From NCBI RefSeq assembly GCF_016632335.1, contig NZ_JAEPBG010000004.1, positions 310,001 to 374,000 on the forward strand: a stretch of DNA of 64,000 bases. Reading direction: 5' to 3'. The notes under the pieces are model-generated. The model was not told the origin of the DNA. It did not search any database and worked only from the letters and a program-made list of their open reading frames with translations. Numbering within the stretch: position 1 is the first letter of the stretch; each line of letters starts with the position of its first letter. Positions 1 through 8,685 of the stretch are shown one piece after another. The translations under genes were made by a program, and so were the position numbers. Source of the DNA: Noviherbaspirillum pedocola (GTDB taxonomy: Bacteria; Pseudomonadota; Gammaproteobacteria; Burkholderiales; Burkholderiaceae_D).

Positions 1-103
1 CTTCTGCCGCGCCGCAACTGCCCGCAGCCAGGGCAAGGCCACCGACGATTGCCGCCATGCCCGGCCAGCGGCGCGCGCAGCCTGCGATCCCGGTGATCCG
101 CAT
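1..103 (-). CDS. exported protein, N-terminal fragment (runs off window)
   Basis: Only the first 34 codons are inside the window. They read as a basic N-terminus followed by a hydrophobic Ala/Gly/Leu stretch ending in Cys-Gly-Ala-Ala-Glu, which fits a Sec signal peptide; the Cys is preceded by Gly-Ser rather than a clean lipobox. The ATG lies 6 nt after the TAG of the upstream DUF3131 lipoprotein gene, so it is probably the fifth gene of the same operon. The product cannot be identified from what is visible. Confidence 0.55.
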   Translation of the reverse strand, partial: MRITGIAGCARRWPGMAAIVGGLALAAGSCGAAE

Positions 104-109
104 GACGCC

Positions 110-1543
110 CTACGGGACCAGCGCCCGGGCCTGCGGCTTGGGCACGCAGGCCGGCCGCTCGGCTGGGAAACAGCGGTTCGGACGGTCATACGGGTCGGCG
201 GTCTGGCGCGCGAGATAGCGCGCCGGCCCCGGCTCGGGCAGCAGCGTTCCCTTCAGCTTGAAGAGCAGCACTTCGAGGATCTCGGCGTTGGTGGTGAGGC
301 CGATGCTGTCGCGCGCGGCGCCGCTGTTCTCCATGCGTCCGTCGAACCAGCCGCGCTCGGCGCTGTACAGCGTCTGCACCGAGCGCATCAGCAGATCCGT
401 GTACTCGCCGGGCCAAAGCACCCACATGCCGAAGGCGGCGCGGGTCGACACCATGGCCAGCTTCGGATATTCCTTGCCGTCCGGTCCCACGGTATTGAAG
501 GCATAGCCGGCGGCGAACACCGCGTCGTAGACCAGGTAAGGCGGCTCGCGCAGCGCGTAGTCGGTGCGCGCGGTCAGCACGCCTTCCCTTTCATGCCGCA
601 AGGCCTGCACCTTGTAGACCGCGTCCGCCATGCCGCGCCAATCGGTCGCGCCTGCGGTGTCTTCACCGGGATACCTGAAGCCGTACTCCATGCCGAGCAG
701 CACATACGGCATGGTCAGCACCGGCGTCTGCACGCCGGACAAGCGCGATTCGCGCGCGTCGTACTGCACCGGAATGCCATAGATGTTGACCGTCTCCGTC
801 TCGGGCTCGCGCCACAGCCGGCGTGCATCGAAGCCCCATGCCGCGAATCCGGCGGCTCCGACCTGCTCGTAACCGAGCCTGCCTTCCTGGTAGCGATTGC
901 GCTTGCCGTTCTCGATCGAGACGCCGTACATGGCGCCGCAGTCGTCGATGACCTGGCAGAAGTTCATCCGGAACACGACCTTGTCGACATATTCGCGGTA
1001 TTGCGGATAGCGCTCGCCAACGATCCGCATCCAGGCCAGCAGCCTGCCTGTCTCCACCGCGGACCAGCCGATGTCGGCCGGCTTGTTGTCGTAGCTGACC
1101 ATCTTCCCGGTCAGCGCGTTGTAGACCTTGCCCGGCACGCTGGCTTCGGACAGGTCCATCTGCTGCAGGAATGCGAGCACCCGGGAAAGCCGGGCGTCGA
1201 ACTCATGGGCGTCGATCAGCTCGATCTCGCGCGCTGCGACCAGTGCGGCAAGGTAATCGCCGAGATGCCACATCGAAAACGTCGGCGTGCGGTCGCTTCC
1301 ATTCACCAGCCCGTTCTCCGGGTTGGTGTTGTTCTCAAAGTAGCGCCAGGCAATCTTGGCCCATTGGGTTTCCTTCTCCGTGAGCTTGCCGTAGCGCCCG
1401 ATGCCGCCGACATGCTCGGCATACGCCTTGGCGCGCTCAACGCCGCCGGACAGCAGGCCGCATCCGGCCAGGCTTGCGAGCAGCATCAGCACGGCGCAGC
1501 AGCGCAGCCGCTTGCCTATTGCGATCCTCATCGGGCGCAGCAT
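110..1543 (-). CDS. DUF3131 family lipoprotein (third paralog of the tandem)
   Basis: 477 residues. The N-terminus is basic, then hydrophobic, then Leu-Ala-Gly-Cys, a good lipobox, so an outer- or inner-membrane lipoprotein is predicted. The body aligns throughout with the two preceding genes: IAWRYFENNTNPENGLVNG near the start of the domain, then a WSAVETGRLLAW block and a C-terminal TNAEILEVLLFK block. The ATG chosen overlaps the upstream TGA (TGATG), indicating translational coupling; an ATG 12 nt downstream (1531) is an alternative. It is the most diverged copy: where the siblings have MWDTASYL it has MWHLGDYL, and their YVLDGLE is YVLLGME, so two shared Asp positions are changed. DUF3131 is a family of unknown function; an all-helical glycoside-hydrolase-like fold is my inference from its polysaccharide context. 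Confidence 0.85.
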   Translation of the reverse strand: MLRPMRIAIGKRLRCCAVLMLLASLAGCGLLSGGVERAKAYAEHVGGIGRYGKLTEKETQWAKIAWRYFENNTNPENGLVNGSDRTPTFSMWHLGDYLAALVAAREIELIDAHEFDARLSRVLAFLQQMDLSEASVPGKVYNALTGKMVSYDNKPADIGWSAVETGRLLAWMRIVGERYPQYREYVDKVVFRMNFCQVIDDCGAMYGVSIENGKRNRYQEGRLGYEQVGAAGFAAWGFDARRLWREPETETVNIYGIPVQYDARESRLSGVQTPVLTMPYVLLGMEYGFRYPGEDTAGATDWRGMADAVYKVQALRHEREGVLTARTDYALREPPYLVYDAVFAAGYAFNTVGPDGKEYPKLAMVSTRAAFGMWVLWPGEYTDLLMRSVQTLYSAERGWFDGRMENSGAARDSIGLTTNAEILEVLLFKLKGTLLPEPGPARYLARQTADPYDRPNRCFPAERPACVPKPQARALVP

Positions 1544-2976
1544 CAGCATGCGGGACCGCCGTCGCCGCGGCATGCCGCATTCGTGTCCGGCTCGCGCGCC
1601 ACGTTGAAGTTTGTCCGCAGCTCGGCGCCGTAAGGATTCGCCGCCGCCCTTTCCCACAATCCCTTGCGCTGCGCGCCTTCCTTCAACAGCGTGCCCTGTG
1701 TCTTGAACAGCAGCGCTTCGAGCATGATGCCGTTGTTATTGGCCGTGAATGCCTTGATCGGCCCCTTGCCGTTCTCCAGCAGCGCTTCATAAAAGCCCTT
1801 GCCCGGATCATGCTGTTTGGCGATGGCCGCAAACAGCCGATCGGTGTAATCGGACTTCCACAATACCCACATGCCGAGCGCGGCCTTCAGCGACACCGCC
1901 GCGAACTGCGGCACGTACTTGCCGGTATCGGTGATCGTGTTCCACGGAAAGCCATCCGAATACACGGTGTCATAGACGAAATAGGGTTCCTGGTCGAGCT
2001 GATGCTCGGAGCGCGCGGTCAGGATGCCGCTGGCCTTGTAGCGGTTCTCCTGCGCCTGATAAACCCGGTTGGCGAAGTCGCGCATCCAGTCGCGTCCCGC
2101 CTTCGTGCCAGCGTCGCCCGCCCGGGAACCGGCTTCCCAGCCGAACTCCAAACCGTCGAGCACATAACTCTCCGAGACCACGTAATTGTGCTGGTAGTAC
2201 TTGCGCGGATCGCGGGTGTCATAGGGCACCTGCACGCAATACACCGGCACCGTCTCGAAGGGCTCCGGCTCGGACGCGCGCCGGGTGGAAAAGCCCCAGA
2301 ACCGGAAGCCCATCGCCGAATATTCCTCGTAGCCCAGGCGACCTTCCTGCACGTACTGCACCTTCTTCTCGGGCGACAGGCTGGCGCCGTACATCACGCC
2401 GTCGCGGTCCAGCACATGGTCGAACTTCCAGCGCAGCACGAAGCGATCGATGCCGTCCGCATGCTCGGGATAGCGCTCCTTGATGATCTTCAGCCAGATC
2501 AGCAGGCGCCCGAGATCGATCGCGGAATAACCGATCTCGCCAGGCTTGTTCGCATAGTCCGCCTTCTCGGTGGTTTTGGCGTTGTAGACCTTGTTCGGCA
2601 GCTCGCCGCGGAAGAAGTCGAGGCGGTTGAAGGTCTGAATGATCGCGGCAAGCCGCTTGTCCAGCGTCGCGCGGTCGATGATATGCAACTGCTCGGCAGC
2701 CACCAGCGCGCCGAGGTAGGAAGCGGTGTCCCACATCGTCGTGGACGGATAGCCGTCGACCGCGTTGACCAGGCCATTCTCCGGCTGAGTGTTGTTCTCG
2801 AAGTACTTCCAGGCGATGCGCGCCATCTGCATCTCCTGCTCCGTGAGCGGACCCGAGCGGTGCGCATAGCCGGATGCGGCAAGCGCGCCGGGGCCGCACT
2901 GCGCCGCATGTGTCGCCCGTGTCGATACCATGCAGCAGGCCGTTATCAAAACGATCGCGCACACGCGTGTCTTCAA
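1543..2976 (-). CDS. DUF3131 family exported protein (second paralog)
   Basis: 477 residues when started at the TTG at 2976. That start has GGGAGG about 7 nt upstream, overlaps the TGA of the preceding gene (TTGA), and gives a clean signal peptide (Lys-Thr-Arg, then a hydrophobic run, cleavage near Thr-His-Ala-Ala). The next ATG (2931) would destroy the signal peptide. Domain landmarks shared with the siblings: IAWKYFENNTQPENGLVN, MWDTASYLGALVAA, IGYSAIDLGRLLIW, YVLDGLEFGW and NNNGIMLEALLFK. A soluble periplasmic protein is predicted. It follows the membrane-anchored paralog and a cellulose-synthase-like glycosyltransferase, so it probably acts on the nascent glycan. The enzymatic activity is not known from sequence. 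Confidence 0.85.
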   Translation of the reverse strand: MKTRVCAIVLITACCMVSTRATHAAQCGPGALAASGYAHRSGPLTEQEMQMARIAWKYFENNTQPENGLVNAVDGYPSTTMWDTASYLGALVAAEQLHIIDRATLDKRLAAIIQTFNRLDFFRGELPNKVYNAKTTEKADYANKPGEIGYSAIDLGRLLIWLKIIKERYPEHADGIDRFVLRWKFDHVLDRDGVMYGASLSPEKKVQYVQEGRLGYEEYSAMGFRFWGFSTRRASEPEPFETVPVYCVQVPYDTRDPRKYYQHNYVVSESYVLDGLEFGWEAGSRAGDAGTKAGRDWMRDFANRVYQAQENRYKASGILTARSEHQLDQEPYFVYDTVYSDGFPWNTITDTGKYVPQFAAVSLKAALGMWVLWKSDYTDRLFAAIAKQHDPGKGFYEALLENGKGPIKAFTANNNGIMLEALLFKTQGTLLKEGAQRKGLWERAAANPYGAELRTNFNVAREPDTNAACRGDGGPAC

Positions 2977-4319
2977 TTCCCGCCTCCCTTGCGCAAGCCC
3001 AGCAGACGGCCCTGCGCCATATAGGCAAGGCTTTCGAGAACCACCGCGTTGGTATTCGCATTCAGCGAGCGGTTCGGCGCGCCGCCGGCTTCGTATTTGC
3101 CGGCATACCAGCCACGCTCGGGATCGTTGAGGCCAGCCACCGCGTCGATCAGCCGGGTGCTGTATTCCGACTGGTACAGCGCATGCCAGCCGAACGCTGC
3201 CTTGACGCTCAGCGTGCGCAGCTCCGGCAGCGATTCGCCATTCTCGGTAATGGTGTTCCAGGCGCGGCCGTCGCTGTACACCGCGTTGTAGGCGAAGTAG
3301 GGCGCACGGTCGAGGTGGTCTTCGGTGACGGCGGTCGGCACGCCGGTCTTGCGGAAACGTTCCTGTTGCGCGCGGTACACCCGCCACGCCAGTTCCTGCG
3401 TCACGCTATCCCAGCCGAATTCGAGGCCGTCGAGCACATACGGCTCGCTGACGACGAAGTTGCGCGCGCCGAATTCCTTCGGATCCCGGTCGTCGACCGG
3501 AACATGGATGCCATACACATCGACCCAGGAAAGATGCGGCCGGTAGTCCAGCGCATCGCGCATATCGATGCCGTACAGCGCATAGCCCGCCGCGGCGTAC
3601 TGCTCATAGCCGAGCCTGCCTTCCTGCAGCTCGCGGGCCGAGCCATCCGCCGCAAGGCTCGTGCCGACAAGGCTGCCGTGGCTGCGCACCCGTGGCAGAT
3701 CGTAGCGGCTGACCACCCGTGTCACCGCTTCGGCATGCTCAGGGTATTGCAGCGCCACGATGTCCAGCGCCACCAGCAGGCGCCCGATATCGAGGGCGGA
3801 CCAGCCGATACCATTCGGCGCCGGCTTGCCGCTGTAATCCGCCATCGCCAGCGACGACGTGTCATATGACTTGTTCGGCAGCACATCCCGATACAGGGGC
3901 ATGCGCGCCAGCGAGCGCAGCGCCTGGTCCATGCGGGCATTGAACTGCGCCGTGTCGATCACATCGATCTTCTGCGCCGCGATCAGCGCCAGCAGGTAGG
4001 ACGCCGTGTCCCACATCGTGGCCGCGGGATAGTCTTGCACCGAGTTCACGAGGCCGGTCTGCGCGTCGGTGTTGCGCTCGAAATAGCGCCATGCGATGAC
4101 GGCCCATTCCCGCTCCCTGTCGGTCAATGCGCGCGGTGCCGGCAATGACGGCAGATCCGGGCTGGACTGAACCACAGCAACGCGGCCCGGCCTGTGCTTC
4201 GCCGCTTCCCTTTCGCCGACGGCGCTCTGCCGTTCGATCCAGACCGCAAGCAGGGTCGCCACCAGCAGCGCGGCGACGAAGGCGATGGTGCTGCGCGCCT
4301 TGACGATGGGCGAAGTCAT
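2973..4319 (-). CDS. DUF3131 family membrane-anchored protein (first paralog)
   Basis: 448 residues. The ATG overlaps the TGA of the glycosyltransferase gene (ATGA) and has AGGGGG 6 nt upstream. Residues about 9-29 (IVKARSTIAFVAALLVATLL region) form one uncleaved-looking transmembrane anchor, then a linker rich in Pro/Ser, then the DUF3131 domain with IAWRYFERNTDAQTGLVN, MWDTASYLLALIAA, IGWSALDIGRLLVA and YVLDGLEFGW. Predicted topology is a periplasmic domain tethered to the inner membrane next to the synthase. Of the three paralogs this one and the middle one keep the shared Asp residues. The family is uncharacterised; a role in trimming, releasing or guiding the polymer is inference. Confidence 0.85.
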   Translation of the reverse strand: MTSPIVKARSTIAFVAALLVATLLAVWIERQSAVGEREAAKHRPGRVAVVQSSPDLPSLPAPRALTDREREWAVIAWRYFERNTDAQTGLVNSVQDYPAATMWDTASYLLALIAAQKIDVIDTAQFNARMDQALRSLARMPLYRDVLPNKSYDTSSLAMADYSGKPAPNGIGWSALDIGRLLVALDIVALQYPEHAEAVTRVVSRYDLPRVRSHGSLVGTSLAADGSARELQEGRLGYEQYAAAGYALYGIDMRDALDYRPHLSWVDVYGIHVPVDDRDPKEFGARNFVVSEPYVLDGLEFGWDSVTQELAWRVYRAQQERFRKTGVPTAVTEDHLDRAPYFAYNAVYSDGRAWNTITENGESLPELRTLSVKAAFGWHALYQSEYSTRLIDAVAGLNDPERGWYAGKYEAGGAPNRSLNANTNAVVLESLAYMAQGRLLGLRKGGGN

Positions 4320-6163
4320 AGCGCCCCCTGTTTTGCGCCCGCCGCAGCGGCTTCCATGCCGGCGGCGTCTTCCTCGGGCGGGCTCCAGGTCGCCGCGCGT
4401 ATGATCGGCAACATCACGAGCACATTGTTGGCGGCCCATACCGCGTTCACCATCAGGCTCGGTAACTCCTCGCTCACCCCGAGGCCGAACACCCGGAAGC
4501 AGGCGAACACGAAGCCGGCCACGGTCAATGCCGATACAACGATCTGCGGAATCACCAGGCGCAGGAAATTGCCTTCCTGGCGCTCCTTGGGCGTCACCGG
4601 GAATTTGATCTTTTCGCCCTTGAGCACGGTCCACAGCGCGCGCAGGTTGACCGAGAAGAAGGATAAGTACGAAGCCTTGCCTTCCCATTGCCAGACGCCC
4701 CACATGCCGAACATGAACGCAATCTCGTTGACCACGATGAAAGGCACCGCATGCCAGTAAAAGGATTCGGAATACGAGGACAGCGGCGGGATGCCGGTGA
4801 AGAAATAGATGATGGGCGCGGCCAGGAACATCAGATTCCAGATGGCGCCGAAATAGGACCAGAAGGTGGACAGGTACATCAGGCGCTGCGCCGGGGTCAT
4901 GCGTCCCCGGAACAGTGGGTTATCGCGAAAGCAGATGTCCAGCGTGCCGCCGGCGTACTTGAAGCGCTGGATCATCCATGACAGCAGATCCTGCGGCGAC
5001 AGCATCTTCGACTCGACCTCGGGATGCATTACCGACTTCCAGCGCCGGTCCACATCGTTGTGCAGCACGATCGAGGTGTAAATGTCTTCGGAGACGTGGA
5101 ATTTGTACGGCGTGAACTCGGTCTCCAGGATCACCTGCGTGCGCATGGCGTCGCTGAAATCGGCGCGGATCTCGGCGTCGCCGATGTCCTTCGCATAGCG
5201 GCTGACTTCCTTGTCCACCGATAGCGCAAAGGCGCGCAGCGCCGCCTGCATCACCGCTTCGCGCCGATGGATCGATCCGGCGCCGCAGCAGAAGGCGGCA
5301 TTGGCCCAGTTGCGCCGGCGCAGGATGATGTCGTAGAACATCTTCGGATCGTTGATGAACGGGTCGCGTCCCACCGGGTATTCGCCGATGAGCTTCTCCA
5401 CCGCGCGTCCCAGCCATTCCCCGGGACGGCCGATCTTGCCGCGCAGGTAGACCGGCAGCGGTATGCCCTCGGGGATGTCGTAGAACCATTGCGGCGTCTG
5501 CACCCAGGCCACATCGGGATCGCGGAAATAGCCCAGGGTATGCTCGGCAAAAGTTGGGAACAGGCGGGTATCGGCGTCGCAGATGATGATGAAGTCGCCG
5601 CTGGTGTTCTCGAGCGCATTGCGCAGGTTGCCCGCCTTGAAGCCGATGTTGCTGGACCGGGTGATGTAATTGACGCCTTCCTCTTCGGCCACAGCGCGCA
5701 TGGCGGCTCGCTTGCCATCGTCCAGCACATGCACGCGCAGATCCAGCGCATGCGGATAGCGCATCGCCTTGGCGTCGCGTATCGACAGCCGGACCAATTC
5801 CTCTTCCTCGCTATAGGTGGTGATGAACACATCCAGCGCCACCGGCCGCTCGAAGTCCGGCGTGTCGTGCACGCAGTCGCGCGCACTGGCCGGTGGCGCC
5901 TGGCGCGGTGTATCACGCAGCTTCCACAGGTTGAAGGTGAACAGCACGAGGCCAACATAGGACAGCGTCTCGGCCATAACCAATGGCACGGCGAACCACA
6001 GCGCATCCATGTTCAGCGATGATGTCCAGCGCCAGCGCAGGTAATTCGCGCCGAGGACAAGCGCCACCACGACAAGGAATTGCCAGATGAGCTCGATGAC
6101 GGGGGAATGCGGCAGGGGCGGCGGCGGCCTTCGGTTTTCGAATTGTTGGAAGTAGAAGCGCAA
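4316..6163 (-). CDS. cellulose-synthase-like glycosyltransferase family 2 (processive)
   Basis: Inner-membrane processive beta-glycosyltransferase, 615 residues. Two N-terminal membrane helices precede the cytosolic GT-A domain, which carries DVFITTYSEEEEL, VHVLDDGK, CDADTR (DxD), TPQWFYDIP, FCCGAGSIHRR, a SED in place of TED, and QRFKY as a variant of QxxRW. Four to five further helices follow and the protein ends there, so there is no PilZ domain: c-di-GMP control through this subunit is not expected, unlike BcsA. I chose the TTG at 6163 because GAGAGGGG lies 8 nt upstream; the ATG at 6199 adds 12 residues but has no Shine-Dalgarno. First gene of an operon with three DUF3131 paralogs; no BcsB/BcsC-like partner is visible. 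Polymer chemistry cannot be deduced. Confidence 0.9.
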   Translation of the reverse strand: MRFYFQQFENRRPPPPLPHSPVIELIWQFLVVVALVLGANYLRWRWTSSLNMDALWFAVPLVMAETLSYVGLVLFTFNLWKLRDTPRQAPPASARDCVHDTPDFERPVALDVFITTYSEEEELVRLSIRDAKAMRYPHALDLRVHVLDDGKRAAMRAVAEEEGVNYITRSSNIGFKAGNLRNALENTSGDFIIICDADTRLFPTFAEHTLGYFRDPDVAWVQTPQWFYDIPEGIPLPVYLRGKIGRPGEWLGRAVEKLIGEYPVGRDPFINDPKMFYDIILRRRNWANAAFCCGAGSIHRREAVMQAALRAFALSVDKEVSRYAKDIGDAEIRADFSDAMRTQVILETEFTPYKFHVSEDIYTSIVLHNDVDRRWKSVMHPEVESKMLSPQDLLSWMIQRFKYAGGTLDICFRDNPLFRGRMTPAQRLMYLSTFWSYFGAIWNLMFLAAPIIYFFTGIPPLSSYSESFYWHAVPFIVVNEIAFMFGMWGVWQWEGKASYLSFFSVNLRALWTVLKGEKIKFPVTPKERQEGNFLRLVIPQIVVSALTVAGFVFACFRVFGLGVSEELPSLMVNAVWAANNVLVMLPIIRAATWSPPEEDAAGMEAAAAGAKQGAL

Positions 6164-6205
6164 TGCCGTTTCCCCTCTCGCTCTGGCCCGGAAGGTCATG
6201 CGTCT

Positions 6206-6221
6206 GGCAATGACTGCGCCA
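6206..6221 (-). promoter_or_regulatory. possible sigma-54 promoter of the glycosyltransferase operon
   Basis: On the minus strand TGGCGCAGTCATTGCC has GG and GC exactly 12 bp apart, as in the -24/-12 consensus TGGCACG-N4-TTGCW, with the TTGC box intact but two or three mismatches elsewhere. The implied start site (about 6196) would leave a leader of roughly 33 nt before the TTG at 6163. Weaker than the two other sigma-54 sites in the window; could be chance. Confidence 0.3.
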
Positions 6222-6370
6222 GAACACAGTCATCCACTGCGGCGCATGCAAAGGAACATGCATGCGTCACCTTCAGGGCATTGTTTTCTTGTTTCCTTTT
6301 GAAGAAATGTGTCAGCGAAAGTTCGACGGCGATTACTGGAAGTGCAGCACTATTGATCAAATCTGTACCG

Positions 6371-6853
6371 CTACCCGGAAATCACCGCCTTCTCCATTCT
6401 CAGCGTGTTCACGTTCTCGCCGCGCCGATAGGCAATGCGATCGAAGGTCGCTCGCATCAGCGCCAGGCCCATGCCGCTTTCGGGCAGGTGCGCAATGTCA
6501 GCAGGGTCGAAGTCGAATGCCTCCGTATCGGCATGGAGCTGCAAGTCCTCCGCCATCGGCTTGCCGTGATCCGTCAGCTCGATCACGATCAGGCCATTCG
6601 AGAAGTTGTAGCTGATTTCGATGAAGCCGGGATGGCCTTCGCCGTAGCTGTGCCTGACGATATTGGTCATCGCCTCGACGACACCGATCTCGATTTCGTT
6701 TTTCGCTTCCTCACCCACCTCGGCGGGCAGAAACACGCGCAGCGCCTGGGCCACCCGCGCTACATCATCCAGCGTGGCTTCGAACATGAAGCTGGCACGG
6801 CGCTCGGCGGCCTGGCGCGGCGCTGCGGGCAAAGGCGGAACATCTTCGGTCAT
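6371..6853 (-). CDS. RsbW-like anti-sigma serine kinase (HATPase_c_2)
   Basis: 160 residues. A single Bergerat-fold ATPase domain of the anti-sigma factor/SpoIIAB type: N-box EIEIGVVEAMTNIVRHSYG, G1-like LTDHGKP and G2-like ESGMGLALM. Such proteins phosphorylate a STAS-domain antagonist and sequester a sigma factor or other partner. The ATG chosen has AGAGGGA 7 nt upstream. It lies 125 nt downstream of a PP2C-type phosphatase on the same strand and 207 nt upstream of the polysaccharide operon, so it may govern expression or activity of that operon. No STAS antagonist or cognate sigma factor gene is present in the window, so the partner is unknown. Confidence 0.85.
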   Translation of the reverse strand: MTEDVPPLPAAPRQAAERRASFMFEATLDDVARVAQALRVFLPAEVGEEAKNEIEIGVVEAMTNIVRHSYGEGHPGFIEISYNFSNGLIVIELTDHGKPMAEDLQLHADTEAFDFDPADIAHLPESGMGLALMRATFDRIAYRRGENVNTLRMEKAVISG

Positions 6854-6978
6854 GGCATTCCCTCTTCCATATGCGACCCGGCATGCCGTCTTGCATGGCA
6901 CGGGGTAGCAAGCGTGCGTACGATGACGACTTCACACGGTGGCGGTTCGGCGCCGGCAGCAAGCATGCGCCAAAGCAT

Positions 6979-8685
6979 TCAAAGTCTGTTATCGAATTCG
7001 AGCACGACAAAGGTCATATCGTCCTTTATTTCTCCGGTCCCGTCCTGCCAGTTCAGGATGGCTGCTTCAACGGCGGACTTGATCTCCGGGAGCGAGGCCT
7101 GTCCCATGCGCTCGACCACGCTTGCCAGCCCATCGTGCCCGAACTCGCGCCCTTCGGCATTGACTGCTTCGGAGATGCCATCCGAGTAGAGATAAAGCCG
7201 CGAGGCGGGCCGAAGCTCTACCGATACCGCTTCATATTCGGCGTTCTCGAGTATGCCGATCGGCAAGCCGCCGCGCCCCAGTACTTGCACACCCTGCTCG
7301 TGCGCATGGGTCAACAGCGGATAGGGATGGCCTGCCTGCACCAGAGCAGCGCGGCCGGTCTCGGTATCCAGCAAGCCATACACCATGGTCAGGTACATCC
7401 CCGTACGGTTGGTGGCGAAGAATTTGCGGTTTACCTCGCTTGCCACCGCAGCAGCGGTCGTTCGCAAATCTTCTTCACAGCTGTGCAACAGGAACAGCAT
7501 GTCGCTCTTTGCCGCGTAAATCAGGCGCTGGACCGTGAAGCCCAGCAGCGCCGCTGAAACGCCATGGCCCGACACATCGGTGACATGGAAGCAGACATAC
7601 CTGTCGTCCAGCGAAAAATAATCGAAGATGTCGCCGCTCAGATAACTCGATGCCAGGAAAAGCCAGTCGAAGCATGCCTTGCCTATGCATTGCGGCAAGG
7701 GCAGAAACTGCTTCTGCGTCTCCTGCGCCACGGCCATCTCGGCGTGCAGTTGTCCATAGGCTTGCGACAGTTCGCGGTTGCGGCTGCTCAGCTCTTCCTG
7801 GAGCATGGCGCGCGCGCGCTCGGCTTCCTTGCGCTCGCTGATGTCATGGCCAACCGCGACGATGGTATCGGTTTCAGCCGCGCGCAGCCGCTGCATGCGC
7901 ACTTCCAGCGTTCCGGGCTGCCCGCTTTCGCCAGCCGACGCCCGCTCCACCTCAACGATGACTCGCGGCGCCGCGCCCTCGCGCAGGGACAGCAGCGCCG
8001 CTTCGTGCCTGGATGCAGCGGCCTTGCCCAGCATGCGATCGAGCCTGAGCCGCCCTACCCTGCCGGATGCCAGGCCGGCGGAACGAAGCGCCGCGGCGTT
8101 GGCATAGATGCCGCGCAGGGATTTCGTGTCCGCCAGCAGAATCTCGTCCGGCAGCTCATCGAGCACCCGGCTCATCATCTGCAGATGCCGTTCCTCGCGC
8201 CGCGCCTTGAACAGCACGCCGATCACACGGGATAGCTGCTTGAGCGACTCGACCTGCCAGGTATCCAGCCTGGTCGGCTTGTCGGACAGCACGCACAGCG
8301 TGCCAAGCTTGTGCCCTTCCTCGCTGACCAGGGGAACGCCCGCATAGACCCGTATGCCGAGTTCGCCGGTGACGAAGGGATTGTCATGGAAGCGTTCATC
8401 GAGCGTGGCGTCGGGCACATGCAGGATGTCTTCCTGGACGATGGCATGGCCGCAGAAGCTGATGTCGCGCTCGGATTCGCGCGGTCCCTTCCAGCCATAG
8501 GTGGCCTTGAACCACTGGCGCTTGCGGTCCACCAGCGATATCAGCGCATAAGGCACGCCGCAGATCTTGCCGGCAAGCGATGCGACCTCATCGAATACGG
8601 CTTCGAAAGGCGTATCGAGCAATCGATAGCTTTCCAGGTTTTCCAGGCGTTCCGCCTCGTTTTCGGGTATCGGCGCTTTTACCAT
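6979..8685 (-). CDS. GAF/PAS-containing PP2C (SpoIIE/RsbU-type) serine phosphatase
   Basis: 568 residues. N-terminal GAF domain (about 20-165; FCGHAIVQ and YAGVPLVSEEGHKLGTLCV blocks are typical), a PAS-like segment (about 180-300, ending VGHDISERKEAE), a short coiled-coil, then a PP2C/SpoIIE catalytic domain with SGDIFDYF, VTDVSGHGVSAAL, AGHPYPLL, SDGISEA and KDDMTFVVL supplying the metal-binding Asp residues. It should dephosphorylate a STAS antagonist in a partner-switching pathway, countering the RsbW-like kinase encoded next to it. The start at 8685 puts the first residues just before the GAF domain; no good Shine-Dalgarno is visible and an in-frame upstream extension to 8778 is open. 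Confidence 0.88.
   Translation of the reverse strand: MVKAPIPENEAERLENLESYRLLDTPFEAVFDEVASLAGKICGVPYALISLVDRKRQWFKATYGWKGPRESERDISFCGHAIVQEDILHVPDATLDERFHDNPFVTGELGIRVYAGVPLVSEEGHKLGTLCVLSDKPTRLDTWQVESLKQLSRVIGVLFKARREERHLQMMSRVLDELPDEILLADTKSLRGIYANAAALRSAGLASGRVGRLRLDRMLGKAAASRHEAALLSLREGAAPRVIVEVERASAGESGQPGTLEVRMQRLRAAETDTIVAVGHDISERKEAERARAMLQEELSSRNRELSQAYGQLHAEMAVAQETQKQFLPLPQCIGKACFDWLFLASSYLSGDIFDYFSLDDRYVCFHVTDVSGHGVSAALLGFTVQRLIYAAKSDMLFLLHSCEEDLRTTAAAVASEVNRKFFATNRTGMYLTMVYGLLDTETGRAALVQAGHPYPLLTHAHEQGVQVLGRGGLPIGILENAEYEAVSVELRPASRLYLYSDGISEAVNAEGREFGHDGLASVVERMGQASLPEIKSAVEAAILNWQDGTGEIKDDMTFVVLEFDNRL

Noticed and set aside
593-1633. Long plus-strand open frame antisense to the DUF3131 lipoprotein gene
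   Set aside because: His/Arg/Ala-rich product mirrors the codon structure of the minus-strand gene; no domain and no ribosome-binding site.
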